This document shows positions 12,901-25,926 of a stretch of DNA of 64,000 nt, one piece after another. The stretch covers positions 124,001-188,000 of the forward strand of contig JAXBDG010000015.1 of the NCBI GenBank assembly GCA_036320915.1, written 5' to 3'. How positions within the stretch are numbered: position 1 is the first letter of the stretch; every line of letters begins with the position of its first letter. The notes beneath the pieces were generated by a model. The model was given only the letters and a program-made list of their open reading frames with translations. It searched no databases and was not told where the DNA came from. Source of the stretch: Linnemannia elongata (taxonomy: Eukaryota > Mortierellomycota > Mortierellomycetes > Mortierellales > Mortierellaceae). Made by a program: the position numbers and the translations under genes.

Positions 12901-15101
12901 TTACGCACACTGCTCGCAATTCATCAACATATATTGCACCACCAACCACTCCCATCTCTGTTTCGGCCGCAACCACAATGCCAACGATGACGCCTATCAC
13001 TGTCCACATGCATGGCTCTGCAGCCACTTCGACATCGGCCGCGCACACAGTGGACGTTGATCACCATGACCAGCAACCTTCGAGTTCGAGTGAGCAGAAC
13101 CCTCAGCCGCAAGATCAGCCTTTTCAGGTAGCCAACCGAACCTTTCGTCGGCGCTCACTGCCTCACGTCCCTGTCATGAGTTTTTCATCAGGGATTGTTC
13201 TGGGAACCTGCGCCGTGGATTCGCGTCAAGGATCGCCCATGAACCCGCTGAAGGAGGTAATGCACTCTGTTGTCCCTGCTTATGAGTTTCAGGCAAATTT
13301 CCCTGAGGTTGGCGCTAACGAGTTGTCAATTCAGGAGCAGGAGCAGGTCGTAACCGATGAAGAAGGATGTGGTGTTGAGTCCTACTCTCTGCAGATGCAA
13401 GATTCATCAACTTCGAAACGACCAACTCATATCTCGAACAAGGCGCTCATTAATAACGTCAGCACGACCCCAGTGATGATGGTCCCTCACCAAGTCCGGA
13501 GACCCTCTAACTCTGCCGCAGGGCCATTCAGAGAAAGCGCGGAAGCTTCGCTCTTGTCCCACCAAACCGATTCTGAGCCATACTCATTACAGCCTCGCCG
13601 GGAGTACTTGCATCCTCCAAATTTCTTATTCCACGATCTGAATGAACGAGATGAGTTGGATCGGTTGCTGGACTATCACCCGCAGCAGATGGGTATGTTG
13701 GGGCATGATGAAGGTGAGGCGATGGAGTGTCATGAACATGATGGTGGACATTTACATGAGACTGGCGGGTATGATGGCCTCAAGGGATCTGAGCGCGTTG
13801 TTCAACAGACCATTCCATCTCCTATTGATGCCCACACAGGTAACCTTCAATTTACTCCTAACTGAACGAGTATTGAGTCCAATATCACGAAATTTTTCCA
13901 ACAATTACTTTTTTACGTGTTCACAATGACATTAGAAGGCGAGCAACCATCAGGAAGATCTCATCTGATGAGCCCAGAAACACTTTCGGCACTGCACCAT
14001 TACTCCCAGGAAGGACCATCCTCCATGAGAAGCGGTAGTGGTGGTCCGCCCACGGGACCTGTTGACCCAATGGCACCATCTCTCAGCTTGGTATCTTCAA
14101 GCGGCAGTCTCGGTCAGGATGAGTACCTGTTGCACCAGACCAGGCCACACATCTGCAGGCAGATCCGTCGACACGGGCACGGTACTGGCACGGGGGTTGA
14201 AACCTCTCTTGGCATTGGGTTTGGCAGCTCGGATGGGTATGGATACATGCCTGGATCTGGTGGCGGCGGCAGCAGCGGAGAATTGAGGTCGAGTAGCCCT
14301 GGCACTGATGCTGGTACTGACGCTGACGGTCAGTATGATCGGTCTGAGGACTTGCCATGGGCGATGAGTCGACAGGAGGATACAACGTCCAGCGAGATTG
14401 CCTGTCAGTTGTTCTCGGGCCTTGGACCTGCTCGAGGACGAGGACGAACGGAGGAGGGACAAGTGTATGCGAGCGGGATGGGTGTTGGGATTGGTACAGC
14501 TATTGGTGGTAGTTGTGGTGGTGTCATACGCTTTGAACACGGCGTTCAAGGTAGCAGTGGTGAGGCTGTGAACGGTAGGGCGCAGTCGGCGCAGACTTTG
14601 CAGTTGAGCGATCCTGTGGACCGGTATTCGCTCGGTGATGAGCAGGAGAAGTCACCTTCGCACCCTGCTTCTCATTCTAGCGCGCGAGAGGAAAAAGAGC
14701 AGGAGGAGGAGTCTGGATCCAATCCACGAAGTATGCTAATACATAGAGGCCACAATCACATCGCGAACCGGCTGAGGCTGGAAGACAGCTTGATTGAGCA
14801 GGAGGAGGTAAAGGACGACGACGACGAGGATGATGAGCTGGAGGTGCTTGTGTTGTACTCTGAGCATTCTTCGGAGAATGGTTCGTCTGTGCAGGAGCAT
14901 TACAACAACAATAGCGGTGGCGAGGAAGATGATATGGGTCAAGGATACGATGACCGCGCAGAGGAAAGAGACGTTGACTTTGCTCAGGGCCAAATTGGCG
15001 ATCGGCGCAATGTTGTATTCGAGGTCAATGGAGCTGAGATGTTCGACGAGCAACCTAGCAGCCAGGTGTCGACCGAGTCCGAGAACTGGCTGGTCAAGTA
15101 A
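9994..15101 (+). CDS. Gti1/Pac2 family (WOPR-box) transcriptional regulator
   Basis: Exons 9994-10015, 10120-10977, 11013-11051, 11089-13839 and 13936-15101 join in frame to 1611 aa. WOPR proteins (Wor1, Ryp1, Pac2, Gti1) are fungus-specific DNA-binding regulators of morphogenesis and virulence-type switching. The first half-box is at residues 5-40 (DETVDALIILEACRQG, then PRITRRL). A Ser/Thr linker of about 80 residues follows. The second half-box starts near residue 126 (SVFVFDEEESGICRWTDG, WSPSRICDNFLVYREL) and ends at QHLVCYE near 290. The remaining roughly 1300 residues are low-complexity Gln/Ser/Pro/acidic sequence, a plausible activation region; an acidic run occurs near the C terminus. 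Introns 2 and 3 are only 35 and 37 nt and flank a 39-nt exon, so that join is less certain than the rest. The family call is secure; target genes are unknown. Confidence 0.9.
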
Positions 15102-15700
15102 ATAACAGCATTTATTGCTCATTTCTCTCCTTCACCCTTGTACGGACCGTGGCCAAGTTCTTCCATTCTTTCCTTTGCCTGCACGGCTTTGGTATCGTCA
15201 ACCGCAACTAGGCAGTGCTCACGTTCTATTTGTTTTCGCGAATTAGTGCGTTTTTTTCTGTACTTTTTAGCTTATACACCTTTCCTCATCTTTTACACAT
15301 TCTTCACTTTTACACCTTACAGCCTAAACGACAAACAATAAAAACGAGTAAAAAATCAACAAATAACATACTAAAGAATAGTGCCTGAAAGTAGATCGCC
15401 TTTTGATTGTTTGTTCACCTTCTTTTGCTTTGCATGCGAAGAAGAGTACCAGGTACCATGGCCCAACGTTCTCATTTGCTCCTTTCTTCCTTTCTTTTTC
15501 TCTCCTTTCAAGGTAAGATCCTTTCGTGACGAAACAAAAAAAAAGTGGGCAGTTCAAGAACATAGATACCAGCGACCTTTTGCGCTAGTTGTTTATTAAA
15601 AATGAGAAACGAAGAATGCAAGAAAAAAAAAAAGAAAAAAAATGAAATGAAGAAACTAGAATGCAAGACAAAGAATGAGAAAAAAAAAACAAAGTGCGAA
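15102..15700. other. Convergent intergenic spacer
   Basis: The 3' ends of the WOPR gene (+) and the Urb2 gene (-) face each other here. The spacer is AT-rich with A runs near 15630-15690. I see no coding potential. Confidence 0.6.
15592..15597 (-). terminator. AATAAA polyadenylation signal for the Urb2 gene
   Basis: A canonical AATAAA on the minus strand lies about 105 nt past the Urb2 stop codon. Confidence 0.5.
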
Positions 15701-18700
15701 CTACCGTCCAGTATACTTGTGGTACTTCAAGTAATCAGCATACAACCCCTTGAGCAACACCTTGCCCGTATTATCCAGCCCACACATCATCAATTCGCGT
15801 TCGTAATCCGTGCACAGGTTCATGAGGGCATACAAGCCCGGAAGGAGCGCATTCCGGAGCGACTGTTGACGGATCGAGGCTGTGACGGAGGACTGAATGG
15901 TGAAGTATTCCATGAGGAGGTAGGGGATGTGTTTCCCGAACGCCTTTGACGCGTCGGTTGTGATCGAGAAGGATGCAGAGTTTCCTGTGGTAGTGGTGGT
16001 GGTGGAGGGGAGGTCGATCGCGTTGGAGGAAGAGGAAGAGTTGTTGTAGGTGGTGACGGGTTTGGAGCCGAGGGTTGTGAGGAGACGGGCAAAGTTCTCA
16101 GCGCACTCGACCGGCAGAGGGTCGCCAATGATCGGGATACGCTCTGTAGTCGATTGAGTTGTTGGTGCAGACTCATTCTTAGACTTGGTGACGGGAGTAG
16201 CAACAGCGTCCACACGTGGTCCGGACGAGGCAGGGATGGCACCAGCAGACAAGAGCATGAAAGGACTCTTCAACAACGATTCGACACCCTGTTGCCGCTT
16301 TGCAATCGACCCATGCAACGATTTGAATCCATGGAAGCAGCTCTGCAAGATAGACGTAAACACAGGGATCTGGGACAGCAGCTCCTCCTGACGGAAACGG
16401 GCAATGTTGATCAGGACATGGTACAGTGCCGTAAAGATCTTGCTCGTGTCCTGGTTCGTCAACACCGTGGCCTCAGAGGAGGAAGTGGAGGGGGGAGAAA
16501 GGAGAAGTGGGGTGGCGGGGGACATGAGGGAGATGATACCCTCAAGGGCAAGACCGATCTCCCAGGACCGCAATTCGAACGAAGGTTCGCTGCAGATGCT
16601 GGCCACCATGTCCAGCACGCTGATGACGACTTGAACTGAGGTTGTTGTTTGCAGAATCTGTGTCAGTCTTGTCAACAACTTTGAGATCTGCCTACGCACC
16701 TTGCGCTTCTGGGCTGTGATTCGAGAATAACGTCGGAGAGAAAAGTTATGTTAAAAATATGGCCATGATGCACAGCAAGTTATAGCAAACAAATGAGCTT
16801 TCCAATATCCCGAAAAACTTACTGTGGTGGGCGTCGAGGAAGGTAAAGTCGAGGTAGCGGACCAAAACGAGCTCGTCGCAGGTAGACGATGACCGGTAGG
16901 TTTCATCTAACAGCCAGTGGAGCAAGTTCTCAAAAAGGTCGCCAGAGAGCTGACCCAGCAGTGACAGATATGCGTCCTTCAACATAGTCACATCCTTGTC
17001 CTCCAAAGTATGTCCCGAGACATCTAACAACAGAACTAACAGCTCCTTCAAGGTCTCCTTGTCAGCCGCGCCATTCGAAGACCACGCCTTGGAAACGGGC
17101 AGGTACTCGCATGAGTAGGCTGTCAACAGGGCTGTAAGGTGAGAGATACTCTGTCCTTGAGCTCCTGTTTTATCTTCATCCTGTACATGGGCAAGCGTCT
17201 TGGCCAACGAGAACAATTCGGGAACCAGCTTGAGGCAAGGGCTCTGGCTGGGAATGACCTTGTGGTGACCGTCCTGGGCGGAAGTCAACTGACGATAGTC
17301 GATAACGGTCTTGAAGAGCTCAAAGTGATCGAGACACTTCTGCGCCTCTTCCTCAACCGAAAGGCGCTTCTTGCCCTTCAAGAGGTCAACAACCTTCTGG
17401 ATCCTGAGGATGACCTTGGCCTCGACTGCGTTAAACAACTGTCCAATCTCCTTGATGACCATCTCGCGACGAGCATCCATATCCTTGCTGCCAGTAGATT
17501 CCGAATTTGAAGTGACCTTCTTGGCCTTGGATTTGGGCTTGCGGGTATGGTGGATGTGCTGCTCCAGGGCCTGGACAAGACTGTGGCAGGCATGCGAAAG
17601 AAGAACAACCTTGATCCTCGACTCTGTCATCTGTCCACTCTTGAGTGCAACGGTAGAGCTGGCCCTAGTAGAGTAGACGCTGGTTTCAAGAGCGTCGCCG
17701 GCCCACGACATGGCAGACTTGAAAAAGGCCTCAAAGTGCTTGAACGCCATCTCGTACTGACGTTCATCGTATGTCTGACCCATGTAGAACCTATGAGTGG
17801 AAGCGTGCGTTAGCAGTGTTCTTTAGAGTCAATCGCACCACATTGAAGCTTAATCCTAAGTAAAAGTGGCTTACCGAATGGCGCTGTCGATCATGGAGGA
17901 AGTAGTGTCCATGATGGCGTGGCCGAGACCGTCTTTGTCTTCAGTTCCATATGAAGTAGAGCAGTTCCACGCGGGGAAATGCAACAAGTTGAGCAAAATC
18001 ACTGGATCATTGAACTATCATATACAGGCAAAAAATTGTGGCATTTGGTTAGAAATAGTGGCATTAATGATGGTTTGCGGGAGCCAATGTTTGACAAGGC
18101 ATGAATAAAGTGCATACCAAGACTCCAGCATCGCTTCTCCACGACATGACGGAGCTAGAAATTCTGCGCTCAAGCAACAGGCACTTGACGCCTGTCTCAT
18201 CCGCGCTTAGGTAGTGTTGAACGTAGAAGTCCAGGACAGCCATGGTGGTCAAGATGATATTGCGCTCGTATTTTTCAAAGTACTCGAGCGGCAAGAGGTG
18301 CATGATCGACAACAAGGACAACAGCCTGGGGCCTTGCTCTCCTGCTGCCTTGGACACGATCGATGAACCCTTCTTGGACTTGGACTTGGGCGCTGCAGCG
18401 GATCGGTGATGAGCAGCCACTTCAACCAGCTCCTTGAGGGCCTCAGCAAAGGTCGACTTGGTGTCCTTGTGGGCGGAGGATTGGTTGGTGAAGGAGGCGA
18501 TCGTTGCAGCCAACTTGGTTTCCTGTACAGTCTCGCTCAGCGCCGCAATCGACTCTGACAGTCCCTCCAAAATCTTCTGCGCAAAGATGGGTCGAAAGTT
18601 AGGGACCTCGTAAAAGTTGGCCGAGCGGAGCAAAACCTGGTTCAACAGGTTAATATCGAGCATGCCCGCAGCAGCGGTGGCCAGAGTGTCGTCCGAGGAG

Positions 18701-21542
18701 AGGGCGAACTGTCGAGAGATGACAGTAGCAATGAGCTCCATATGTTGAGTGGTTCCGAATCTGCAGATGATATCCAACCAATCGTTCACCTGGATCTGCC
18801 AGCTTGCCACCAAGAACTTGGGACCAGTTGCTGTCTCCAAACGACCATCCCAGGCCTCTGTAACAAGCTCGCCATCATCTGCGAGCCGCTTGAGTTTGGA
18901 AGCCTTCATAGTAAACCGGACGAGTTCCTTGCAGCGCTGTGTCAGACTGTCGTCCATGCCCTGAGGAGAACAGAGAATCCTGTGAACATGCTGCAATACA
19001 ACGCGGTTGAGACATAAGACTGCGGCGTCACTCCATCCCGACGTTGCCTTGAAGGTGCCAACAATTTTCTCCAACACATCCAACGAGAGTCCATGCGCCC
19101 AGTACTGAGTCGACACTCTGCAGAGAGCATAGTGCAACTTGAGCGCCGGTGTGATCCGTCGTGTCTGGTAAGTCGCAGATGTATCCGCCTCCGAGCCGTC
19201 GATGCGGGCCAAGCGTTCAAAGGTAGGGTTCAGGAAATGGTCAAATACGACCTTAAACTCGTTGTTGAGCTGCTTCTCTTGGTTGACTGTTACACGAAGA
19301 CCCTTAAGGAACTGGATAAAGAGAGCAATGACCAGTTCTGACGAGGGGACAGTATTGCTGGATGCGTCTGCGTTGTCGTCTCCTTGCGACTTTCCAGAGT
19401 TGAGTTTCCGCTTCTTCTTGTGGGCTGTTTCCTGAAGGGGCTCCAGTCCATCAATCTCCATTCCTGTGGTATCCAAAGCCATCAACTCGGACACGAAAAT
19501 ATCCAAGATATTGGGGGCTTGGGGCAGAGGCAAGTAACCTCTAATGTTTCCTGGGATTCTATTAACAATAAACGCGATTTCGTTGAATATTAGCATACGC
19601 CTCATGGAAGCGCACCCCTGCAGTCACGATAGACCAAGTGACGGAGTACTTACAGGTCCAAGAAGGCTCGTGTGAAAAGAGGACTGGAGTGTAATTCCTG
19701 TGGCCGCGTTACGAATCCACGAAGTGCGGAAAGAAGCGAAGGCAAAAAGATCTGGAGGTCACTCGATTTGCCGTAAATCTCGAGGAGGGTCTTGGCCAAC
19801 TCCAATGCGGCATCATGAGCGCCAGTCAGGGGACAAAGCAAAATAGGCCAAAGACTGTCGAGATGCGGTTTCAAAAGTCGATCATCCAACTGCGCCAGCA
19901 CGACAATTCCTGTAAGTGAAATACTCTGAAGTCGTCCGTTGTTGAGGGTTTGTGCCGTGGTGAGACAGGAGTAAATGCTTTCAAAGGAGGTGCTCATGAA
20001 TACATATTGGTCGGCAGCCTCGTTGTTGCTGGGCTGGTACATGTTGAGGTCAAGGATGGTAGAGAGCAGCTTGTTGTGAGCATCCATGATGTTGGCGATG
20101 TGGTCGATGGAGGACTCAGATCGTTCATCTGTGAGGTTGGGCAGCTGTCGTTTAGCGAGCATGTAGATGATCTTGAAGAACGAAAACTCAATCTCGCGTG
20201 CACTCTCCAGACCACGCTCGAATCCACTGTTGGCCATCGACCTCTGTTTCCTGCGCGACTCTTCCACGAAGTACTGAACTAGAACTGGGAGTACATCCAA
20301 CACTATGATTGTAATATTATACATGAAGGGATGTTAGTATGTGAATTTTCAACTTGTCCCAAATGGTTTTCACGAAATGATAGCGGGGCGTACCTGCTGT
20401 GGAGTGGGTGGAATTGCTCATGGCAGCAATCTGCTCAAAGAGCTGCTTTTGGTAGCTCTGGATCGACTTTTCATCGCCTGCGACATAGCCGGCCGTGTAC
20501 TCTTGCAAATGCTCTTGGTGGAAGAGTCCAGTCCTGAGGATGGCACCAATTGCCTTTTGACAGTCCTCTTGCAGAGTTCCTGGGATAGACCTGATCGCGA
20601 CGCGTGCCCGGACCAACGCCTCAAACATCTTTCCTGCGACGAGTCCAAAGACCTTCTTCTGGTTGGGCTGAATGACGACTAGACGCTTGAACCGGTCAAG
20701 GATGATATGCGCAAAGTCCATCATGATCTCCTGCGTGCGCGCGTCGATCTTAGACGAGTCCTGAGTCATCTCGATAAGTGCCTCTAGAGTTGCCTGGACA
20801 AGCGGGGTATATTGCTCCAGTGTGGGTTGGAACCATTCTGTCATGAGTGGTCCTGAGAGGAGGTTGAAACAGATCGATGCTGACTCTAGTACCGGTGCTG
20901 AAGGGGTGTCGGTGGGTGGTGATGTTATAGTTGTAGGTGTGGTTGAAGGTTTTGATGCTTCGGCGTTCTTGTTGTTCTTTTTTGATTTGGCAGGCGTGGC
21001 AGTGGTGGTGACTGGGGTTGGGCATAGCTTTTGGACGAGTGCTGTGAACATTGGGATGACGGGGACACGAAGAAGCACTCCTGGTGCCTGTGCTTCAATG
21101 GTGTGGTTGTCGTGTCCTGGTGCATGACGCGAGTGTGCGACATGACCGTATTTCCTGTACAACTTCCTGCTGTGTGTGATCCTCGTCAGCATGTCCTTGA
21201 AGAGGTCCCAATGCGCCAGATCAGTGATCGTTGATCTATGAGATAAGAAAATATTTCATCAGTGATGATCAGTACATGCTAGATTTAGGACTAGTTAGTT
21301 ATCAATTGAGTTAAGGCTATTAAGATAACTTACGAGGAGGTGTCTTTGGGGTTCTTGGAGGGTGTTGCTGCCTTGACGAGAGTGCTGCAGAGCCACTCGA
21401 GAAGGAACTCTTGCTTGTGAGGGAGAACCACGTCCTGACGACGCCATGCCTCGTTTGCCAGGCGAATCTTGTCTGAGGGAGATGTCTGCAGACCCTTGAG
21501 GGCCTTTGCGAATGCCTCTGATGAACTGAGGTACTCCTCCAT
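15701..21542 (-). CDS. URB2: Urb2/Npa2-type nucleolar ribosome-biogenesis factor
   Basis: Seven exons on the minus strand join in frame to 1753 aa: 21542-21334, 21235-20394, 20302-19654, 19558-18118, 18014-17875, 17790-16823, 16713-15701. The product is a long alpha-helical, Leu-rich protein with no membrane segment. The N terminus (SSSEAFAKALKGLQTSPSDK) and the C terminus (VLLKGLYADYLKYHKYTG, after a QKRKVRRQISKLLTRL segment) match the Urb2/Npa2 pattern. In yeast Urb2 works in early 60S (27S pre-rRNA) assembly in the nucleolus with Npa1, Rsa3, Dbp6 and Nop8; that role is carried over by homology. A Lys-rich segment (KSKKNNKNAEASKPS) sits in the N-terminal third. The gene faces away from JHD1 across a roughly 785-bp divergent spacer. 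The family call is firm; individual splice sites are hand predictions, but all phases agree. Confidence 0.85.
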
Positions 21543-22327
21543 GTGTTGTAGTTGTGATGGTTGACTATGTTGTGTTGTTGATGGCAGGCAAGTCAGACAG
21601 ACAGACAGACAAGAGGCAATTCGAAGCGAGAGTGAGCGCCTGGTGTGTATCAACTGGCAGGTGTGAGTATTTTTTCTTTTTTTTTGGAGGCGGTGGCTTG
21701 TGTTGCTTTTGGGACTGCGATTCGGGTTCAGAAGATGAAGAGTTGGAGGCGTTCGATTGGCGAAGCAAGACGGCAGGTGAGAAGAGGGAGGTTAGAGTGC
21801 AAGTAGGCAACCTCTCAAGAAGGCCGTTGGGAAGAACTGCGGAGCTACTGACCAGCCTGCTGATAATGCGCATCGTGTGAATGTTTAAAAAAGAGCGCAC
21901 GATAAGGATGGTGAGGTTTGAAAGAACGAGTAAACGTGAACAAGTGGGATGATATGACGAGGGGTTGGTGTGGTAGGGTGTTGTGTTGCTAGATTTTCTC
22001 TCACACCAGCCTCGATTGTTTCGCCCCCCTCCCCCCCCCCCCCCCCCCCCCCGTTGTAATTTTGTTCTCGTCGCTTCTTTTTTTTTTGTTTCTCTCTTTT
22101 CTTTGTCTGTCGCTCGTCCGCCGTCCGCCCCCCTCCTCTCTTCCTTTCCTCCTCTCCATTTCTCTTTCTTTGTCCTTCTTCCTTCCCTTCCTCACTGCCT
22201 TGCCCCCATTCCTCCCTCCTTCTCTTCAATCTAATCATACATACCATCACCACCTCTTCTTGCTCACACACCCGCCAACTCTCGCCTGTACACTAAATCA
22301 ACTGCAACACAGAAAACGATAATTATA
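21543..22327. promoter_or_regulatory. Divergent promoter region between URB2 (-) and JHD1 (+)
   Basis: This 785-bp spacer serves both flanking start codons. It is strongly skewed, with C and CT tracts on the plus strand from about 22020 to 22260, including a run of 22 C. The Arg/Glu-rich and Pro/Ser-rich open frames here are products of that skew, not genes. Confidence 0.6.
22031..22052 (+). repeat. Homopolymer run of 22 C
   Basis: An uninterrupted C22 tract preceded by T and six more C. Such tracts are hypermutable and prone to sequencing error, so the true length may differ. It lies 275 bp upstream of the JHD1 start. Confidence 0.9.
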
Positions 22328-25300
22328 ATGACTGATGTAAGATTAATAAAGAACAACAGCCAACAAACAGCAACCACCAGCTTCTTATTCATCATACATA
22401 AACCTATTCATTCGTTCTTCTTTCAATTTTGTCTTCACTCTGTTCTGAGTGCAGGTTCCATTGAATCCGCCCGAGGCTTCTTCCAGAGAATTACATGGAG
22501 TCTAAGACTGCTTCCTATTTTCTCTTTGATGTTATCCTCATATAGGAGCAAGAATATTGTGTGCTTTGTCCCAAGAGAAATCCTGGCTCGGGCACCTGGA
22601 TATGCTGCGACGTCTGCGAGACCTGGTATCATGTCCGCTGTCTGAAGATGACGGTCGAGGAGTTTGAGGTTATTGACCAGTACCACTGCTCAGACTGTGC
22701 CCCCAAGGCAGGACCCAGCACTGGTACGCATATTTGTAAACGGGTGTCTCCTTTTTGCTTTGTTTACTGTTTTGATTTGTTTGTTTGTTTGCTTTTTTTC
22801 ATTTTCGCTCCCACCTCCTTTTCAATCGCTACTATTGGCCAAAGAAGGAGGCTGCAGTCAAGTCAGGAAAGTAACGAAAATTGGTACATTTGGCTAACCG
22901 TGAACATGCTACCTTCACGAATATACACAAATAGTGCTTCGCAAGTCGTCGCGTCGGCAGGGAAGGATCAACTATGCAGACCTGGTTAACGGGATTGTGA
23001 GTCATCAGAGCAAGTGGCGTGTCGTGCTGGATTCACACCAGTTCCAGGCGGACAAATTCGAGAGGATTCAAGGAGAGGACCTGACACTAGACTGGCTGCG
23101 TGCAACGGGATTCAAGGAGCCGGTCATCGTCAAAATGGACAAGGATGGGACTACGGACGGACTGAGCATGAAGATGCCAGAAGCGACACTGACCGTAGAC
23201 GATGTCCGCGACTATGTTGGAGCTGATACACCTGTTGAGGTCATTGATGTCGCGACACAGTCAGAGCAGGCAGATTGGAACATGGCCTCCTGGGCGGAAT
23301 ACTTCAAGACTGAACCCAAGGACAGGGTTTACAATGTCATCAGTCTTGAGATCACAGGCACACCCCTTGCCGACAAAGTGCAACGTCCAAAAGTCGTCAG
23401 GTATTGTCTCACTCATGTATATGGGAGGGATTAGCTCCTTGCATGACACACTAGTTCAGACGCTAATATGGCTCCCTTCTTATGGCCTGAAAATCAACTA
23501 GGGAGTTGGATTGGATCGAGAACTTTTGGCCAGAGGAACTTCGACCAACCGAGTTCCCCAAAGTACAGCTGTACTGCTTGATGAGCGTCCGGGATTCTTA
23601 CACAGACTTGTAGGTCTGCAGACATGCGTGACCTTAAAGGCACCTCTTGTATTCATGTTGCTCGCATCATACATGTAACTTTTTACTAATTGACTTGTTT
23701 GTGGCTTCGTTCCCTGTCATAGCCATATTGACTTTGCGGGATCATCTGTATGTACTCCAAAGAAACTCGACATGACTCAATGGGGCATGAAGGCGTCATA
23801 GGATATTGGTCATGTTCGCGAAACTAACGTCTCTCCTGTCATTTCTCGCGCTCTTGCCCTATATCATAGGTGTTTTACCATATTCTTTCGGGATCAAAGA
23901 CGTTTTACTTTGTGGAGCCAACACCAACTCATCTTAAAAAATATGCGAAGTGGTCATCGTCAGCGGATCAATCGACGACTTTTTTTGGGGATGATGTGCC
24001 TGGAAAGTGTTACAAGGTTGAGCTAACGCAAGGCGACACCATGTAAGAGATCCCGTTCCAACTATGTTCTTCTATCTCAGGATAAGGTTCGCACGAAGAA
24101 AGAACGACCCCCCACTAACATGTTGATATTGTTTCCATGTTTAGGATGATCCCGGCGGGATGGATTCATGCAGTGTACACACCCTCGTCGTCGGTGGTCA
24201 TTGGCGGCAACTTTGTGCACTCGCTCAACATCCCAATGCAATACAGAGTTGCCGAGATTGAGGGAGAGACGAATGTGCCTCCTAAGTTCAGGTTCCCATA
24301 CTTTGAGAAGCTGAACTGGTTTGTCGCCCTTGGTTGTTCCAAGCGAGGCCCAGGTAATGATCACTCTGTTCATTATTGAGTCGTTGTTGTTTGATACCAG
24401 TCAGAAATGGCTTTCTAAATTACGTATCCAATCAATTTCGCCTCGCTAGATTACCTGTCCAGCTTGCCAGAGGCAGAACTCTTTGGATTACTGGCCTTAA
24501 CGACGCATCTCTACCAACGACAGAGGAACCTCAAGCGGGATCCAAACCTCAGCAAAGACGAGCGACACATGATTCGAGCCAGTGTGCCTCAGGAAGTCAC
24601 TACAGCTTCACCTGATGACACTGTTGCTGTGCTGCGACGACTCAACCAAACTGTTTGCGACTTATTGAAGGCAAGGAAGGCGACAACTGTCATTGGTTCA
24701 GAGCTACAGATCCCTACCAAGGAAGAAGAGGAGACTCAGGACAAGTCGACAAAGTCCAAGATCAAGATCAGGATCAAATTGAATTCAACACCTTCTGCAA
24801 CTCATTCTGGAGACGAGGAGTCGACTCAGGGAGAACAGCAGGTCCCTATTTCAGCCGCACCTGCCAAACTCAAACTGAAGCTACCCACCCTCTCAGCCAT
24901 TACCACAGCAACGACCACCAAATCAACGAAATCTGGGCGAAAGAGCAAGCGACCCGTCAAAGACGAGGACGACGATGTGAGCGAAAGTACGTTGGATGGT
25001 GCGAGCGATGGAGAGTTGGACGAGCAACTGGAGACGGACGATGATGAGTGGAACGAGTTTGAAAACCAATTGGACGATGCCTTTGACGATGGCCAGGACC
25101 ATGAGATCGATGACGATGGAGAACTGGACATGCGGTCTTCCGACTCGGAATATGATGAAGTCACTCGACCCAAGCGTGTGCGCAACAGGAAGAGCTCCTC
25201 GGGTTTCACGACAAAGTCTTCGTCACCCCTGACACCGACCTCAGCTACGACCATCCCAATGACGAACCCTCGTATCAAGCGGTCATCGTCCGAAACGGTG

Positions 25301-25567
25301 TACTTTGGTGATGTTGATGGGCCGACTGTGGACTATGTCTCCCCTCCTCCCTCATCTATTCGCCGCAAGGAGGTGAGTGATGATGACGAGGACGATGTTG
25401 TGCTTGGACTGGGCAAAAAGCGCAAGTCGACGGCGATTCGTTCTCTGGGAGGGCTGGCGCCCTCGATGCCATTTGGGTCGACGGGTGGTAACGCCAACAA
25501 GAGAAAGGCGACTGGAGGCGGCACGGCCAAGGATCGTATCAAGTCTTTGCTGATGAAGCGTCGTTAG
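22328..25567 (+). CDS. JHD1: JHD1/KDM2-type histone demethylase (PHD finger + JmjC)
   Basis: Eight exons join in frame to 761 aa: 22328-22336, 22546-22723, 22935-23400, 23502-23609, 23723-23747, 23870-24042, 24145-24353, 24450-25567. A PHD finger occupies residues 8-54 with the C4HC3 ligand set visible (C8/C11, C24/C27, H32/C35, C51/C54). The JmjC core carries the Fe(II) triad H255-x-D257 (YTDFHIDFAG) and H328 ([10 protein letters not shown]), and the 2-oxoglutarate lysine is K272 (LSGSKTFYF). These are the residues expected of an active Jhd1/KDM2 enzyme, which removes methyl groups from H3K36 in the nucleus. The C-terminal 250 residues are acidic/basic and disordered, with Lys-rich clusters near the end suggesting nuclear import. 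The start uses a 9-nt coding exon (Met-Thr-Asp) followed by a 209-nt intron, the least certain part of the model. Confidence 0.9.
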
Positions 25568-25926
25568 GATCTGATTTGATCGAGCCCCTTGCCATCACGT
25601 TGCCCCATGGTCTTCCATGAGAATAAAACCAAAAGTGTGCAACAATTCTTTTTATTTGTATTTAGCCTTGGTTCTTGTTTTCTTTCTTTATGCCTCCTAC
25701 CTCCTCCCTCTTTCACAAACAGAATAAAGTGTGGTGTATGAAACATCCGCCCATCTCATTCTCGGTGTATGGTGCACACAAAAGGCCTACTCCTCTAACG
25801 ACACCCCTACCATGAAAATGCAAATTTCCCGATGAATTACGGAAAAATATTTACTCGTTATGTTCATGAACATCGAGAGTATCGCCCTCGGGAGTACTCT
25901 TTCAGTAAGTAGTGAACGCATGAGGG
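25568..25926. other. 3' flank of JHD1
   Basis: It contains an AATAAA at 25622-25627, then AT-rich sequence without coding signal up to the NRPS fragment. Confidence 0.6.
25622..25627 (+). terminator. AATAAA polyadenylation signal for JHD1
   Basis: Canonical signal 55 nt past the JHD1 stop codon on the same strand. Confidence 0.55.

Noticed and set aside
21885..22271. Arg/Glu/Gly-rich minus-strand frame and its Pro/Ser mirror
   Set aside because: It is a product of the C/CT-skewed divergent promoter including C22.
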